Assembly: GCA_963931925.1 (NCBI GenBank)
Contig: OZ007574.1
Coordinates: forward strand, 37,332,438-37,396,437
Direction of reading: 5' to 3'
Length of the DNA stretch: 64,000 bases
Source: Onchidella celtica
Lineage: Eukaryota > Mollusca > Gastropoda > Systellommatophora > Onchidiidae
Under the pieces are notes generated by a model that ran no database searches, was not told the origin of the DNA, and saw only the letters and a list, made by a program, of their open reading frames with translations. Position 1 is the first letter of the stretch. The number at the start of each line of letters is the position of its first letter. The position numbers and the translations under genes are program-made. This document shows, piece after piece, positions 1-12,215 of the stretch.

Positions 1-293
1 GATTAGGATATCGCACTATTATTAGGTGAGGGACTGAAAATGTGCAGATGTCCTCTTTATTATTGTGTTCATCATAAGATTGTCAAGTGAGTAAAGAGCC
101 GGAACACGGTAGGTGGATTTGCTAAATAAATGAACTAATGAGTTTTATAATAATTTTTTTCCTACAATTGTTATTGTTTTCTTTTTATTATTGCTTATCG
201 TGAGTTTTTGATGTTTCATTGCAGATTATAATAGTCAGCCATAATGGAACACCGTTATTAAGCTCTTGTGTCAGTAAGAACAGAGAATAATTA
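1..293. other. Left edge, no feature seen
   Basis: AT-rich single-copy-looking DNA before the microsatellite. No ORF, splice site context or repeat I can support. Confidence 0.4.
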
Positions 294-830
<537 letters not shown>

Positions 831-1119
831 CGTAACTTTCCGTAAGCTACGGAAATTAGCGAGAGAGCAGAATGGGCGCGAGTTAGTCATGCAGGATTGC
901 GTCGTTTTTGGTCGACATGCATGGTTTTTATTCAGTGAAGGAAATTTCACGTGTGCTATTTTAATTCCGAATATTTGCAACGGATTTGATACTAGAGGAT
1001 GTTATAGAACATATTATTATGTGGAATCTGACAGCAAATAATTTGCTCAGTTGACATGGTTCTATATCGTCTTGATGGACCGCCTTTGCCTGCGACTATT
1101 GTCGCTAGGCCTCGACCAC

Positions 1120-1320
1120 TCTCCTGTATCTTTTCGATCAAGAACACCTTGTTTCACTGTGCCTCACCACTGCTGTGACCTAAATTATTACACAAACTTT
1201 TTTTGTGCGAGCGGGGCCTATTGTGGAGATGGAATGTGTGCTTGTATGAAATTGAGATATAATGTCACTGAGATTCACGGTTCATTCGTTTGTTATCGAA
1301 GTTTTGTTTGTCATTCGCTT
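1120..1320 (+). CDS. Possible cysteine-rich (EB/EGF-like) exon, unplaced
   Basis: In frame 1 this encodes a run with closely spaced cysteines: PHHCCDLNYYTNFFCASGAY followed by CGDGMCACMKL and GSFVCYR. The pattern C..C..G.YC.DG.C.C resembles EB or EGF-like modules of secreted or receptor proteins. The same frame is open from 1051 to 1362, bounded by TAA at both ends, but no partner exon or convincing splice pair was found. It may be chance. Treat as a lead only. Confidence 0.25.
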
Positions 1321-1362
1321 TCACTGTGCGGGTTAGAAGAAACGCCACCAGTTCTGTATTAA

Positions 1363-1750
1363 TTGCATACAAATGCTGCAGCCCATGCAAAGTCAAGGAA
1401 AATTATGAGTGAGAAAAACGAACAGTTCCGTCGATCTTGGGAGAGAAAACACAATTTTCAGATAGTCCTACAAATCAGTACGGTACACCGGAAAAACGAT
1501 AGCATTTTCGAAATCAGCGCATCGAAGTATGCAAAGTCCACGCGTGAGCGCGCCTTTTTCTTGCGTGATAAGTGTAATATTTATTTCAAGCTTTTTTTTC
1601 TGGAACATAGGGCACACCTTCCTGGTGTCCTTTGTCTAATTGTTCGCTCTCTCCGACCGAAGGCCCGTTAACTGGAATAACATCCATGGTGTGCGATGTT
1701 TGTGTATGAGGGCAGTGAAACTGAAAGTGACATGAGATCTCTTCCTATTA
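1363..1750 (+). other. No recognised feature
   Basis: An open frame (1363-1671) follows in phase after a stop, but its composition and lack of motifs give no support for a gene. Confidence 0.3.
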
Positions 1751-2325
1751 GGCACCTTATAAATATTGAGCCTCTTCAAAAGGATCTTGAATTGCCCTGG
1801 AAATCATTTTTTATTTCAAGTTCGGCACCTATAAATATTAAACTTCATCAAGGGCATCCTGAAATTCTGTAGAAATTAATTTTGATTTCATGTTCAGCCT
1901 CTATGGCCTAAATAATATTGAACCTCTTCAAGAGGATTTGGAATTTCTGTTGAAATCACGTTTGATTTAAAATTCGGCACCTATAAATATCGGACCTCTT
2001 CAAGAGGATTTTGAATTTCTGTTGAAATCAATTTTGATTTCAATATCGACACCTACACATACTGAACCTCCTCGAGAGGATTTTGAAACTCTGTTGCAAT
2101 CAGTTTTGATTTCACTTTAGGTACCTATTAAGAACCTCTTCAAGAGGATTTTGAATTTCCGACAAAATCAAATTTGATGTTAGTTCGGTACCTATCAATA
2201 TTGGACCTTTTCGAGAGGATTTGAATTTTTATCGAAATGAATTTTGATTTCAAATTCGGCACCTGAAAATAATGGACCTCTTCGAGAGGATCTTGCATTG
2301 CTGTCGAAATCACTGCTGTTACAAA
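1751..2325. repeat. Eight-unit tandem array, about 72 bp per unit
   Basis: Each unit begins GGCACCTATAAATATT or a variant, then a CCTCTTCAAGAGGATTTTG block, then GAAATCAATTTTGATTTC and a short AAATTC/AGTTC joint. Divergence between units is moderate. Two short self-complementary segments per unit (CCTCTT/AAGAGG and GAAATCA/TGATTTC) could each fold. Non-coding. Confidence 0.9.
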
Positions 2326-3030
2326 ATTGACGGCGATATGAATTGAGAGGCAAAAATATTGTTCGTTTCTTCTCCTCGGAGAGAAGAGGCTTTATTAGAT
2401 GAGGAAGCAGATCATCTTTGGACAGAAGGGTGAGAAAGGTCAGAAAGTAGGAAAAGAAAGGGTGAGAAATGGCCCATGAATTGAAAGGAGTTCGGGGAGA
2501 GCATGATATTTTCATTCCTCGGGTGCAATGCTAGTGATTCAGACAATTCTTAGGATAAGAGAGTGATGAGAATCTCTCATAAGCTTGGACAAAACAGAAA
2601 AGTAGGTTGAGAAATATATTCAAAACGGTGACGGTTTTATGAACACAACCTAAGAAAAGATGATTAAAGATGGTTGTGACAAATATCCAGCACCAGAATC
2701 CTGGACAAATTTCACAATGCGAATTACTTAATGTGAAATCGGTGAGCGCAGCCCTAGAATCACACACAGAAACAGAAACTGCACATAAGATTAAGAAATA
2801 AACATACAATAAATTAGTTAATAAGGATGAATCCCATGGCCGGTTAACAGCTGTGCTGTTGAAAGTGATCCTGGGGCCAGTGAGGAAGTTAGCGCCCACA
2901 TGCCCTCCCATGATTTTAAAAATTGATGTGGCCAGTAACACGTTAAAGTTGGCCAACTCGCACGCGTTCTGCTCTCTCGCTAACTTCCTCACTTATTTCG
3001 TCACTCTGTAAAAATCATAGTTAAACCTAA
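2326..3030. other. Unrecognised stretch with an inverted match to 835-890
   Basis: The block TTAGCGAGAGAGCAGAA occurs at about 857 (+) and, as its complement, at about 2970. Both lie beside TATC arrays. The 153-codon minus frame 2531-2992 includes this repeat and lacks a recognised domain, so I do not call it a gene. Confidence 0.4.
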
Positions 3031-3032
3031 AA

Positions 3033-3216
3033 TCTATCTATCTATCATCTATCTATCTATTTGTCTATCTATCTATCTATCTATCTAAGCTTATCTATCT
3101 ATCTATCTATCTATCTGTCTATCTATTTATCTATCTGTCTGTCTGTCTGTCTGTCTGTCTGTCGTCTGTCTGTCTGTCGTCTGTCTGTCTGTCTGTCTGT
3201 CTTCCTGCCCACCTGC

Positions 3217-3293
<77 letters not shown>

Positions 3294-3300
3294 CGCCTAC
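3033..3300. repeat. Second compound TATC / TCTG microsatellite
   Basis: Same repeat types and the same CTTCCTGCCCACCTGCC spacer (3201-3217) as the array at 294-830. Confidence 0.95.
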
Positions 3301-3719
3301 CTGTATGCTCTCCCGAATGCCTGCCTGCGTGTCCATCCTTTTTCTGCATTTCTGCCTATCTGTCTGTCTATATCTCTTTCATTTCCCAAACTTACCAAAC
3401 TGTCTCTCTGTTTATCAGAATCTGTTCGCCACGAAAGCAACTCTGCCCGAGTTCACGGTCGAGACAAAAAATGTGTATCATTTAGCCCCAGGGTCTGGCA
3501 GGCGGGTTCATGTTTCGAAGTTCCGTCATGGATGTTGTTACATAATAAACCGATAGGTTATAGGTAACATCCTGGTTCATGTCGTGGTATATCTACCCAC
3601 ATTACATCCGTTTATTGTGCGCCTGCGTTTTTCTGCTCGTTTGGCCTTCGTACGTATAAAGTCGCTTTCCGTTGTCCGTTGTTTTTTGGTGCGCTTTACG
3701 TAGACATGTAGGCCTATTG

Positions 3720-4138
3720 CCAAAGATACTAGAAACAATAAGGTGAGACACTTACCACTTCGTACATCTATAACAATTATTGTGCACACAGTTTGCGAGA
3801 TGATTGGGGGGGGGGTGGGTCCTTGGCGCCCAGCATGAAAAGAATGCTTGATATTATGATGTTAATTTGTTACATTGCCACTGCGACTAAAAATTAAAAA
3901 TAGGCAGTTTGCCCACAGTGATTGAGGTTAACACTGCTAAATAAGTGACGTCAATCAAGGCCTACAGTGATAGCTGAACAGTGAACAGAAGTCAATATTT
4001 TCCCTATCTGGCTTTGTAAAATACTGTATTGTTCATTACTTCCGCTTATTCGCCGTTCGGTGGCAGTGCGAAGTCTATGCACGCTAAAAGCGCTACCTGT
4101 CTCATCTAATTGTTTCCAGTATCTTTGGTATTACGGAC
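3720..4138 (+). mobile_element. MITE family B, full copy (about 419 bp)
   Basis: Terminal inverted repeats CCAAAGATACTAGAAAC...GAGACA and TGTCTCATCTAATTG...CAGTATCTTTGG, about 30 bp. A second full copy at 7393-7822 keeps the same internal order (ACAGTGATAGCTGAACAGTG, AATATTTTCCCTAT, GGCTTTGTAAAATAC). No ORF. A diverged 60-bp segment (CGTCCGT to GTAGGCCTATT) occurs on both sides, at about 3655 and 4235. Confidence 0.85.
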
Positions 4139-4500
4139 CAAAACTGAGGATGTTTAGTACGCGTCTGTGTTGAATACTCGATGTATTACTGCACGCTAAG
4201 CGATCGTACAACTTACTTATGTCTGAATTTAAACTTAAAGTCCCTTTCCATCGTCCGTAGTCTTGATGCGTTTTTGGTAGTAGGCCTATTACAGTCCGAG
4301 GCAGGTGAAGAGGACGTGCATAGTTTTAAAAGATGTATCTTATTGCTTCGTTGTGTGCATTTTCATGGGACATGTAGAAAAACGCACCTTGGAAATGAAA
4401 AATACGCACGACTTATCCAAGATGCCTGCTTGCACGAAAATACGCAAGTAAAAAATACACTTTTTTTTTTTTTTTTTTGGAAAGCGGCCCTTAAACTGCA

Positions 4501-4502
4501 CA

Positions 4503-4592
<90 letters not shown>
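4501..4592. repeat. (GT)n microsatellite
   Basis: About 43 uninterrupted GT dinucleotides. The Cys-Val and Thr-His frames on the two strands are artefacts. Confidence 0.97.
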
Positions 4593-4595
<3 letters not shown>

Positions 4596-4694
4596 TCTAG
4601 ATTCGTGTGTTTTTTGTATAAAGCAGAAAGTAGTGATGATAGTTTTTTGCAGTAGAAAGCGCTGAACGAATAATGTAAACCAGTACAGTATCAA

Positions 4695-4938
4695 CCTCGG
4701 TTCTCGGATCTTCTATCTCCATTTTCTGAAAAAAAACTGGAGATCTTTTAGTATGTAGAAGAGGCATAACAAATGCATACTTTGACATCTGTTTAAAATG
4801 TGGTTGTGGCATTTATGAAGCTGTTTCAGAGTTCCGATGTATTCTAACTGCTTATCATAACACCAAATCCGCAAACGTTTAGCGTCGAATTACTCAGTTG
4901 TCCAGACAGTGAAGTGGAAGCAATAAAAAAAACTAAAC
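4695..4938 (+). mobile_element. MITE family A, copy a
   Basis: Contains the family core: TCTATCTCCATTTTCTGAAA, CTGGAGATCTTTTAGTATG, TAGAAGAGGCATAACAAATG, ACTTTGACATCTG, GTGGTTGTGGCATTTATGAA, CTTATCATAACACCAAATCC. Both terminal repeats are degraded. Confidence 0.8.
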
Positions 4939-6846
4939 AGGATCATTGTCGAATTGTTTCCTGAGAAACAACTGCTCCATTTTTGGAAGTGCTGTACTTG
5001 TATTTCGAGAGAAAACTACAGGATCAACCGCTCTGAATAGGTAATAATTATAACCCACTTTTTATTTTTTTTATAAGCTTATTTCAAGTGTGTCAGCTTA
5101 CTCTGTTTGTTGTGTCAACGTGTTTCAATGCCATTGAAAAAGGATGCTTCTTTGTGTTTCTAGAAAATTATACCTTAAGCAGCCGTGAATGCTTTGTTGT
5201 TGTTGTTATTGTTGTTGTTGTTGTTCAAAGGTGCGGTTTTTATTTTTGTGTTTTTTTTCTTTAAGGTGGTTTTATTACATAATTTTGTTGTTAAATTTAC
5301 GATGTAAAGATTACCTATTGAACGCGATTAAAAGTGCTCTAGAGAGATGGGAAGCGGGAGAGGGAGGGAGAGAGACAGACAGACAGACAGAGAGAGAGAG
5401 AGAGAGAGAGAGAGTTGAGTGGAGAGGTGTAATGTAAGGCTATTATATATTTTGTTGGTGACCGAAATTTCTGTTTATAATACTGATAATTTTAATTCAT
5501 TTTATTCATAGTAATGATAATACATAATACTAATGATGGTGACCATGATTATGAAAATATCACATGGTTTGAGCAAGAATTCAGTGATGCTAAGGAAAGT
5601 GGAGCCGTTAAGAGCGATTATTTAACATTAAAAAAAAAAAAAAAAAAGCAGATTTCAGAAACAACTAAAGAAATTCTGAATTAGATTAAGAAAAGAACCT
5701 GGCAGTAAAGTTTTGACATCAATACTAAACAAAATAAAAGTCTAATACCGATATGACGTGTAAATTTATTTTAAAAAATTTTTAATCATTGCCTGTTGTG
5801 TACCATGGTACCATCGAAATGGATGCACAATTCTTTCACCAGTCAAATGAAACCACGGAAAGCGGCTAACTACATGGGAGAGTTGTCCTGTATAGTGCCT
5901 GCTCTCTGCAACCTGGTAAAGAAAACGGACTCGTTTCATCAGGAGTTGGTTGTTTTACAGCCGTAACAAATAATTTCAGCTGGTTAACAAAATATGTATT
6001 TTTTTTTCATGCCGCAATCCAAAGTGTCACCAATGTTTGTCCAAGGTGCAAGATTTACCTTCCCCAGACTTTTTTTTTCCTATAATATAATTAAACACTT
6101 TCTTTGTGCCCGTTACTGGCGGACACCATGCCCTGCATGTACTCTGTGCATACATCAACACAGAATTCTATTTATAACTACTGACACCTAATTATAGAGC
6201 TCAAAGGACATTGATCATCAGAGCTCAAAGTAAATTAGTCATCACAGCTCAGTGGCCTTGGACCTCCTGTGAATATGGTGAACGGAATTAGTGACGCTAA
6301 TTAGGCCTACTTTCAGCAGTTGCACATTTTGTGTGTAATTCCTTATCGATATTCAGTTCTGAATAACCGGTTTTCATATAACATCAACAGGCGGGTAACA
6401 AACTTTCTTCCTTGCAATAATGGCCAGGGAGATAGTCGGGTCATGAATTAGTGAGATCAGCAAAAAATATTTACGTTTAGGTATGAAGTAAGGGAAATGT
6501 TATTGTCTTTGTAACATAGGAGAAAATCCAGTGGTTTTTGTGTATGTATGATTAGTATAGGTGTGAGAAAACCTATGGGAATAGTTGTCCCTTCGGAACC
6601 ATATTTCAAAATAGTACTTTCACAAAAACACATGGAAACTTAAAATTGTCTGAAAGGATCGTGTTCGGGAAGTATCTATTGTGCACCGTTTGCATTATGT
6701 GTGGAGAATGTGTTTGAGATTTGCCACGTTCCACTGGGTCTTATTCCACACTGGAGTGGACGATTTATAATTTGTGGCAGTTAATGATAGGTCTCTGGAT
6801 TGACCAATAATTTTCTATTCATCAAAAGAACAGTAAGAGAGAAAAT
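4939..6846. other. Non-coding stretch with short low-complexity tracts
   Basis: GTT/TTG tract near 5192-5228, GA tract 5385-5415, A runs near 5632. The small open frames (5189-5437, 5994-6191) are AT-rich and featureless. A weak repeat of CATCAGAGCTCAAAG occurs at 6216-6250. Nothing else seen. Confidence 0.5.
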
Positions 6847-7090
6847 CGTCTCCTTAGAATGACACCATCCTATTTCCAGTTTTTTAATTGAACTGAGTTA
6901 CAGGTTATACACTACGTCTAAAGACCCTCTCCATAGTATGTCAAAGTATCCAGCGGATTCGGTGTGTAATTTTTAAGTACTACTAAAATGTAAAAAGTGT
7001 CATCAAAAGTTATGAGGTCCTAAAACTTCAATCATCAATTTCTCAAAAGTTGAGTGAAGGGAGTTAAAACCTTGTCACTCTAAGGGGACG
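6847..7090 (+). mobile_element. MITE family F (about 244 bp), TIR CGTCCCCTTAGAGTGACA type
   Basis: Left end CGTCTCCTTAGAATGACA and right end TGTCACTCTAAGGGGACG are inverted repeats. A related copy at 53032-53265 shares TGAACTGAG, TACACACTAC, GTGTGTAATTT, CTTCAATCATCAATTTCTCA and AACCTTGTCA. Confidence 0.8.
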
Positions 7091-7392
7091 AAATGTTGAA
7101 CAGATCATCCAAAGTTGGATGTTTTACCGTACAAGCTAGAGTGTCAAGCTATGAAATTCGTAAATTCGCACAATGCTTTTCGGATAAACTGTTTCGGTTT
7201 CGGGGGAATCTGAAGTGTTGAGATTATTTTGTATCTGTAGGAAGTGTGAAGTGTCCGGAACGTTTGTTCGTTGTCTTCAAACACCGGAAATAGGCTATAA
7301 ACAGGCCAACAGAGTAGCATTTCCCTGATATGTTATGTGATTTTCAAGGCCAAAAGAGGTCAACAGCTATCTATCGTCCTTTGTCCGTTTTA

Positions 7393-7822
7393 CTGAAGAT
7401 ACTAGAAACGATAAGATGAGACACTGTCTTCTTCGCACCTCTAAATAAACAGTGCACACAATTTGCGCACTGATCGGGGGCGGGGCCTATGGCGCATAGT
7501 ATGAAATGAATGCTTGATATAATGGTCAATTTATGATGCAAAATTGTGACAGCGCTACTGCGACTAAAAAAAAAAGAAAAAAATAGCTAGAGTTTTCCCA
7601 CAGCGATTGAGGTGATAGGCTAATTCCACAACAAGTTAGTGACGTCATCAAGGCCTACAGCGATAGCTGAACAGTGAACAAAATTCAATATTTTCCCTAT
7701 TTGGCTTTGTAAAATACGGGTTTTTTCATGACTTCTGCACGTTTGCCGCTGGGTGGCGGTGCGAAATCTGTGCACGCTTACAGCACTAGCTGTCTCATCT
7801 TATCGATTGTAGTATCTTTGGG
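7393..7822 (+). mobile_element. MITE family B, second full copy
   Basis: Same orientation as 3720-4138. Ends CTGAAGATACTAGAAACGAT and ATCGATTGTAGTATCTTTGG are inverted repeats. Contains GTGACGTCATCAAGGCCTACAG and a poly(A) patch at 7568. Confidence 0.85.
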
Positions 7823-7934
7823 TTTACCCAGGAAAATGTCCCCGACACACCATAACATTCAAAAACTGAGTCATTTTACAAAAGTGGCAGGAAAATGAAA
7901 CCCTACTCATTTATAAATGTTTTCGCTTGCAACT

Positions 7935-8095
7935 ATTCCGGGTTCAGCATATTTTCAGCTTGACCGGGTTAAATGAAATGCATGGGCATTTTTTGAGAAA
8001 AGTGCAACGTCTCCGGGTTCGACATAATATAATTATTTCCACCTTGACCGGGTTAAATTAGGTGCAGGGGAATGTTTTTAGAAAGCGTGCTGTAG
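7935..8095. repeat. Two-unit tandem repeat, about 76 bp
   Basis: TCCGGGTTC...TTGACCGGGTTAAAT at 7936 recurs at 8012, followed in both by GAAAAGTGCAACG or GAAAGCG. Confidence 0.7.
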
Positions 8096-8429
8096 TGTTT
8101 GTAACTGTTTACTGCTAGATGGATGTGGTCGATGGTAATGGGCCCATAACACTCAAAAATGGAGGATAATATTCACGAGAGGCAGGAAAATCAAGTCTTG
8201 GCTTTTTCCAGATTCTGTCGATATAAAAGAAAGAATCTGTAAATAAAGAAGCTAACGTCTTGGAAAGGAGTAATTTGCATCTCACAGGTTTGTTTTATAA
8301 TCGCACCTTCCGTTTTCCAACTCTGCCAAAGGAAATGTTATTACTTACCTGTTTGACACCGGTATTTACATTAAGTAGCAGCTCGATTAAAAGGTCCCCC
8401 CCCCCACCCCACCCTTCGCCTGAAAGAAA

Positions 8430-8565
8430 GAAAAGGCTCTGTTTATACCGCTATCTTAATTACGTCATATGCGTAGCCTAAACTGTAATGCGCAATGCAG
8501 CCGCTCTATCTCCTCAAACGGCGCTGTTTATGTTGCTGTCTTAATTACGTCATATGGGTAAAGAG
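8430..8565. repeat. Two-unit tandem repeat with duplicated TTACGTCATATG
   Basis: GCTCTGTTTATACCGCTATC then TTACGTCATATG at 8460-8471; GCGCTGTTTATGTTGCTGTC then TTACGTCATATG at 8545-8556. TTACGTCA is close to the CRE/ATF consensus, but no gene is near. Confidence 0.75.
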
Positions 8566-9050
8566 CTCCTTGTAATCAGGCGCCTTCCACGAGAGACCTT
8601 TGGCCTTGATATCCATAACACTTTCCTTCTCCCTTTCATGCTGCCGTCCTGTGTCTTACAACTCACCTTCTCCCCCCTTTCCATCTCGTTGGCCTAACAA
8701 TAGAGCTTATTTTTCTTCATAGCCACTCGATTTATCAAAGAACAAGTGTACTATTGAGAATAATGACATTAAATTTACAGCTTTGCCCTGATAATGTTAA
8801 GATTTATTTTCTTGCATATTATATTTCCTCGTACACTCTGTTCAGCTAATCAGTGGACCACGTTGTGTCCACTTCTTCCACCAGGCTGCTTACTGTATCA
8901 GTGATAAGATTATGTAATATTCTGTGTTAAGTCTGTGTGCATTACCCATACTGACCCTGGAGGACGAGGAAGCGGCGGCAACCACAAGCTAGGTAGCCAT
9001 TCTGTCTTCTCATGTTGTTTTATTTATTTTCAGATACTTACTCCTGTCCT
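8566..9050. other. No feature seen
   Basis: Single-copy-looking sequence between the CRE-like duplication and the CT-rich tract. Confidence 0.4.
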
Positions 9051-9302
9051 TCGTCTTCTCTTTCTCTCTCTAGCTCTCTCTCTCTCTCTCTCTTTCTCTC
9101 TTTCTCATTGTCTCTCTCGATCTCTCCTTCTCTCACCTTTTTCTCTCTCCCCTTCCTCTCTCTACCTCTCACCCCCTCTCATTTTCTTTCTATTCTCTCT
9201 CTTGTTGTCTCTTCCCCTCTGTCTCACCCTCTTTCTATGTCTCTCTCTCTCTCTCTCCATCTCTCTATCTCGGTTACAGAAATCCTACACAGTGTACTCC
9301 TG

Positions 9303-9369
<67 letters not shown>

Positions 9370-9506
9370 TTATGTGTGTGTCTCTGTCTATGTCCCTGTC
9401 TGTGTATGTGTGTGTGTCTGTCTCCTATTCTCTCTCTGTCTCTCCCTCTCGCCCCCTCTCTCTCCTTCTTCCTCCCCCTCTCTCTCTGTCTCTTTCTTTC
9501 TTTCTT

Positions 9507-9594
<88 letters not shown>

Positions 9595-9595
9595 G
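9051..9595. repeat. CT-rich low-complexity tract ending in pure (CT)n
   Basis: Interrupted CT repeats with a GT-rich island (9370-9420) and a pure CT run at about 9505-9593. GGTTACA[G/A]AAATCC follows two of the CT blocks (about 9273 and 9595), a sign of internal duplication. Confidence 0.95.
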
Positions 9596-9754
9596 GTTAC
9601 AAAAATCCCGTATATAGTTTGGTCCAAACGTAATTATGTCCGTCGGTCACGTCCGAGAGACCTTCAGATAGTTGGCACACATTACAAACTATTTCACTTT
9701 CTTTCGCTCTTTTTTCTTTCACTTCCCCTCCTTCCCTTCCTCCCTCCCACCCAC

Positions 9755-9860
9755 CCTCGCCTCACTCACTCACTCATTCACACTCACTCATTCACTCACT
9801 CACTCACTCACTCACTCACTCACTCACTCACTCACTCACTCACCCATTCATTCTCTCGCT
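9755..9860. repeat. (CACT)n microsatellite
   Basis: About 20 tetranucleotides with a few CATT variants. Confidence 0.95.
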
Positions 9861-10615
9861 CAATCACACATCTCATATATCTGTTCTGACAATTTACTGT
9901 CATACATTAACTTAGGACTTGTGGTGAACAGCTGTGCGTCACAGGCTAATATCATGGCGGTTTTACAGTATTTTCCTCAGTGTCTCTCATGCAATTTGAA
10001 AAAAATAATAAAATTAAAGAACTTTTCAATTTTCATCGCTCCAAACAAAGTGATATCGAAACCTTCCCTAGGTGAGACTGAATTAGATTAATGTATAATG
10101 ATGTTCTTGTGCACCAACTCTTGTAGCTTCTGGGTTAAATCCGAGGCACAGGGTGCTGAGACGGTTCAATTCGCCAAATTCCTTCCGTCGACTTTCGCGC
10201 GTATCATCCATGTCAACAGTGCAACAATTCGCACCATACCCCTTCACAATTGAACGAAAAAGACGAGTATTACAGAGTTCTGTTAGTAGTACTCATCGTG
10301 CTTATTCGCGCGTAAGTTATGGATATAATATACATCACAGTGAAAGAAGGAATGGTCCGTCTCGGTATTCTGTCTCGGATTAAATGCAGGCAAACACGAA
10401 GACAACTCAAATTTATATAGTTTCATTTTTCATTATTTGTCTCTTTGGTTTTGACCTCATGGAGGATTTCAGGCCCGAAAGCTTGTGTAGTTTCTTTCAT
10501 TTTTAATTGTTTGGGAATTTATTGTATAGTTTACTCGGGTTTCGTTCCTGGCGTGAGAATTTGTGTCATACAACTTTTTTTTTCTTTGTGCCACATTTCA
10601 ACTTTGTGCGACCCC
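9861..10615. other. No recognised feature
   Basis: Frame 10153-10383 is open but rich in Ser/Arg, without a domain or splice context. Not called. Confidence 0.4.
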
Positions 10616-10851
10616 ACAGGTTCTCTCTCTTTCTCTCCCTCTCTCTCATTTTCTCACTCTCTCATTTTCTCTCTTTCTTTCTCTCCCCTCTTTCTGCCAC
10701 CTCTCTCTCTCTCTCTCTCTCTCTCGTTCTTTCTCTGTCTTTCTCATGCTTTTTCTCTCCTTCTCATCCTCTCTCTCTCTTTCTCTCTTTCTCTTTCTCT
10801 CTTTCTTTCTCTTTCTTATCTTGCTTTCCTTCTCTCTCTCTCTTTTTCTCC

Positions 10852-10908
<57 letters not shown>

Positions 10909-10918
10909 CTCTCTTTCT
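10616..10918. repeat. CT-rich low-complexity tract
   Basis: Interrupted CT/CTTT repeats ending in a pure CT block. Open frames in three registers are artefacts. Confidence 0.95.
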
Positions 10919-11838
10919 GTTTGTGAGTCACACAGACAGAGAACTAGCTGAATGTACAGGCACCTGTTCATCCGACCTTAATTCAACTCTTCATTTCCCA
11001 GGAGCGATTCCTAGCATACAATCATAACTGGTTTTACATTACAATAGTCGTCTATTTGATGAAGTTCGGCTTGAATACTCGAACAACAACAACAAAGACA
11101 AAAATTAAGGTTACGCTTTGTTGAAAGCCATTCAGAGGAATCTTCGGCCCTGCATCCTGGTACAGTACCGTATATGGATCGCCTTCCGGTGGCACGAAAA
11201 GTGGGCTGCGTAACCTATACGTTCTTGCATATTTTTACGGATGTTCCTACGAAGTAATCCTACAGTTAGGCCAGAGACCTTGTTCTCTTGCGAACTCATA
11301 AGCCGGCCGGCTTTTGGTCCTGTAGTGTTACATAATTACAGTTGAACTATAAAAGTGATCTTCGCTCGAATTTCAAGATTCTGTGAATCATTGCGGTGGG
11401 ACATGTTTTCATTAAAGAACAGATAGGTCTATGTTTAAATTCATCGTATTCAATTTTGTTGTTTTTGTTCAAATTTCAAATTGGAGCAAATAGATATAGT
11501 TTGATTTTGACGTGTTTCAATGTGCTCTACAGGTGCCGGAACTGGGATTGTGTAATAAATTCAAAATTTGAAAATCATAACATAGTGATCGTTTTGGACA
11601 TTGAAAAATCATGCATTTCCCTACTTGTCAGCTAATAGGGTACATTAGAATATTATTATCTTCAAATTTTGTGTAATGTAATAAATGTCTCGTACTTCTT
11701 ATTAACAAACAGTGTCAGACTGCGCTGTCACAGAAAATGCATTGAAACGTTAGAAATCCGTTAGGGTTTCATTTTAATGTCATGAGCGGGCATTCATATA
11801 TTTCTTTGCATTTTGTCCGGTGCATCCGCACATTTCTA
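10919..11838. other. No recognised feature
   Basis: AT-rich sequence. The 79-codon frame at 11396 has no motif. Confidence 0.4.
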
Positions 11839-12215
11839 CGGGGACGCGGTGGTCTTGGGGCAAGGTGCTCGCCTCTCATGCCGAAGGTACCGGGTTCGAA
11901 TCCCCGTCGGTTCAGGCGTGTTGGAATTTTGAGATTTTTCTCATATTTTCCTGACCCTGATCCTGTGGTAGGTACGATCGAGCACCGAGTCTTCTCGGAT
12001 AAGGATGAAAAACTCGGATGGTGTGTGTACACTTTGAGCACGTTAAAGATATCTCGGCAGTTCAAAATCGAAAAGAGCAGGCCGAATAGGCCGCTGCCTG
12101 GGCAAACTTCTATAAAACTAATCCCTATCAGAACAAGAAAAATACAAACAAGAAAAGTGAGGTGTAAATGCCAATGGCAGTGAAACCTCCTAAAATAAAG
12201 ACCTAAAAAAAATGT
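11839..12215 (+). mobile_element. tRNA-headed SINE, copy 1 (about 375 bp), near full length
   Basis: The head carries an A-box-like TGGTCTTGGGG and a perfect B box GGTTCGAATCC (11893-11903), as in tRNA genes, so RNA polymerase III transcription is expected. The body has CTTCTCGGATAAGGATGAAAA, GCACGTTAAAGATATC, GCAGGCCGAATAGGCCGCTG. The tail is AAGTGAGGTGTAAATGCC, CCTCCTAAAATAAAGACC and an A run. Shares head and body with 36879-37215 and tail with 41937-42066. Confidence 0.88.

Noticed and set aside
1751-2325. CRISPR-like array
   Set aside because: Head-to-tail diverged units without spacers, in an animal genome.
2531-2992. 153-codon minus-strand frame
   Set aside because: Includes a repeat also seen at 857; no domain, no splice context.
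8935-9633. 232-codon Ser/Leu frame
   Set aside because: CT-repeat artefact.
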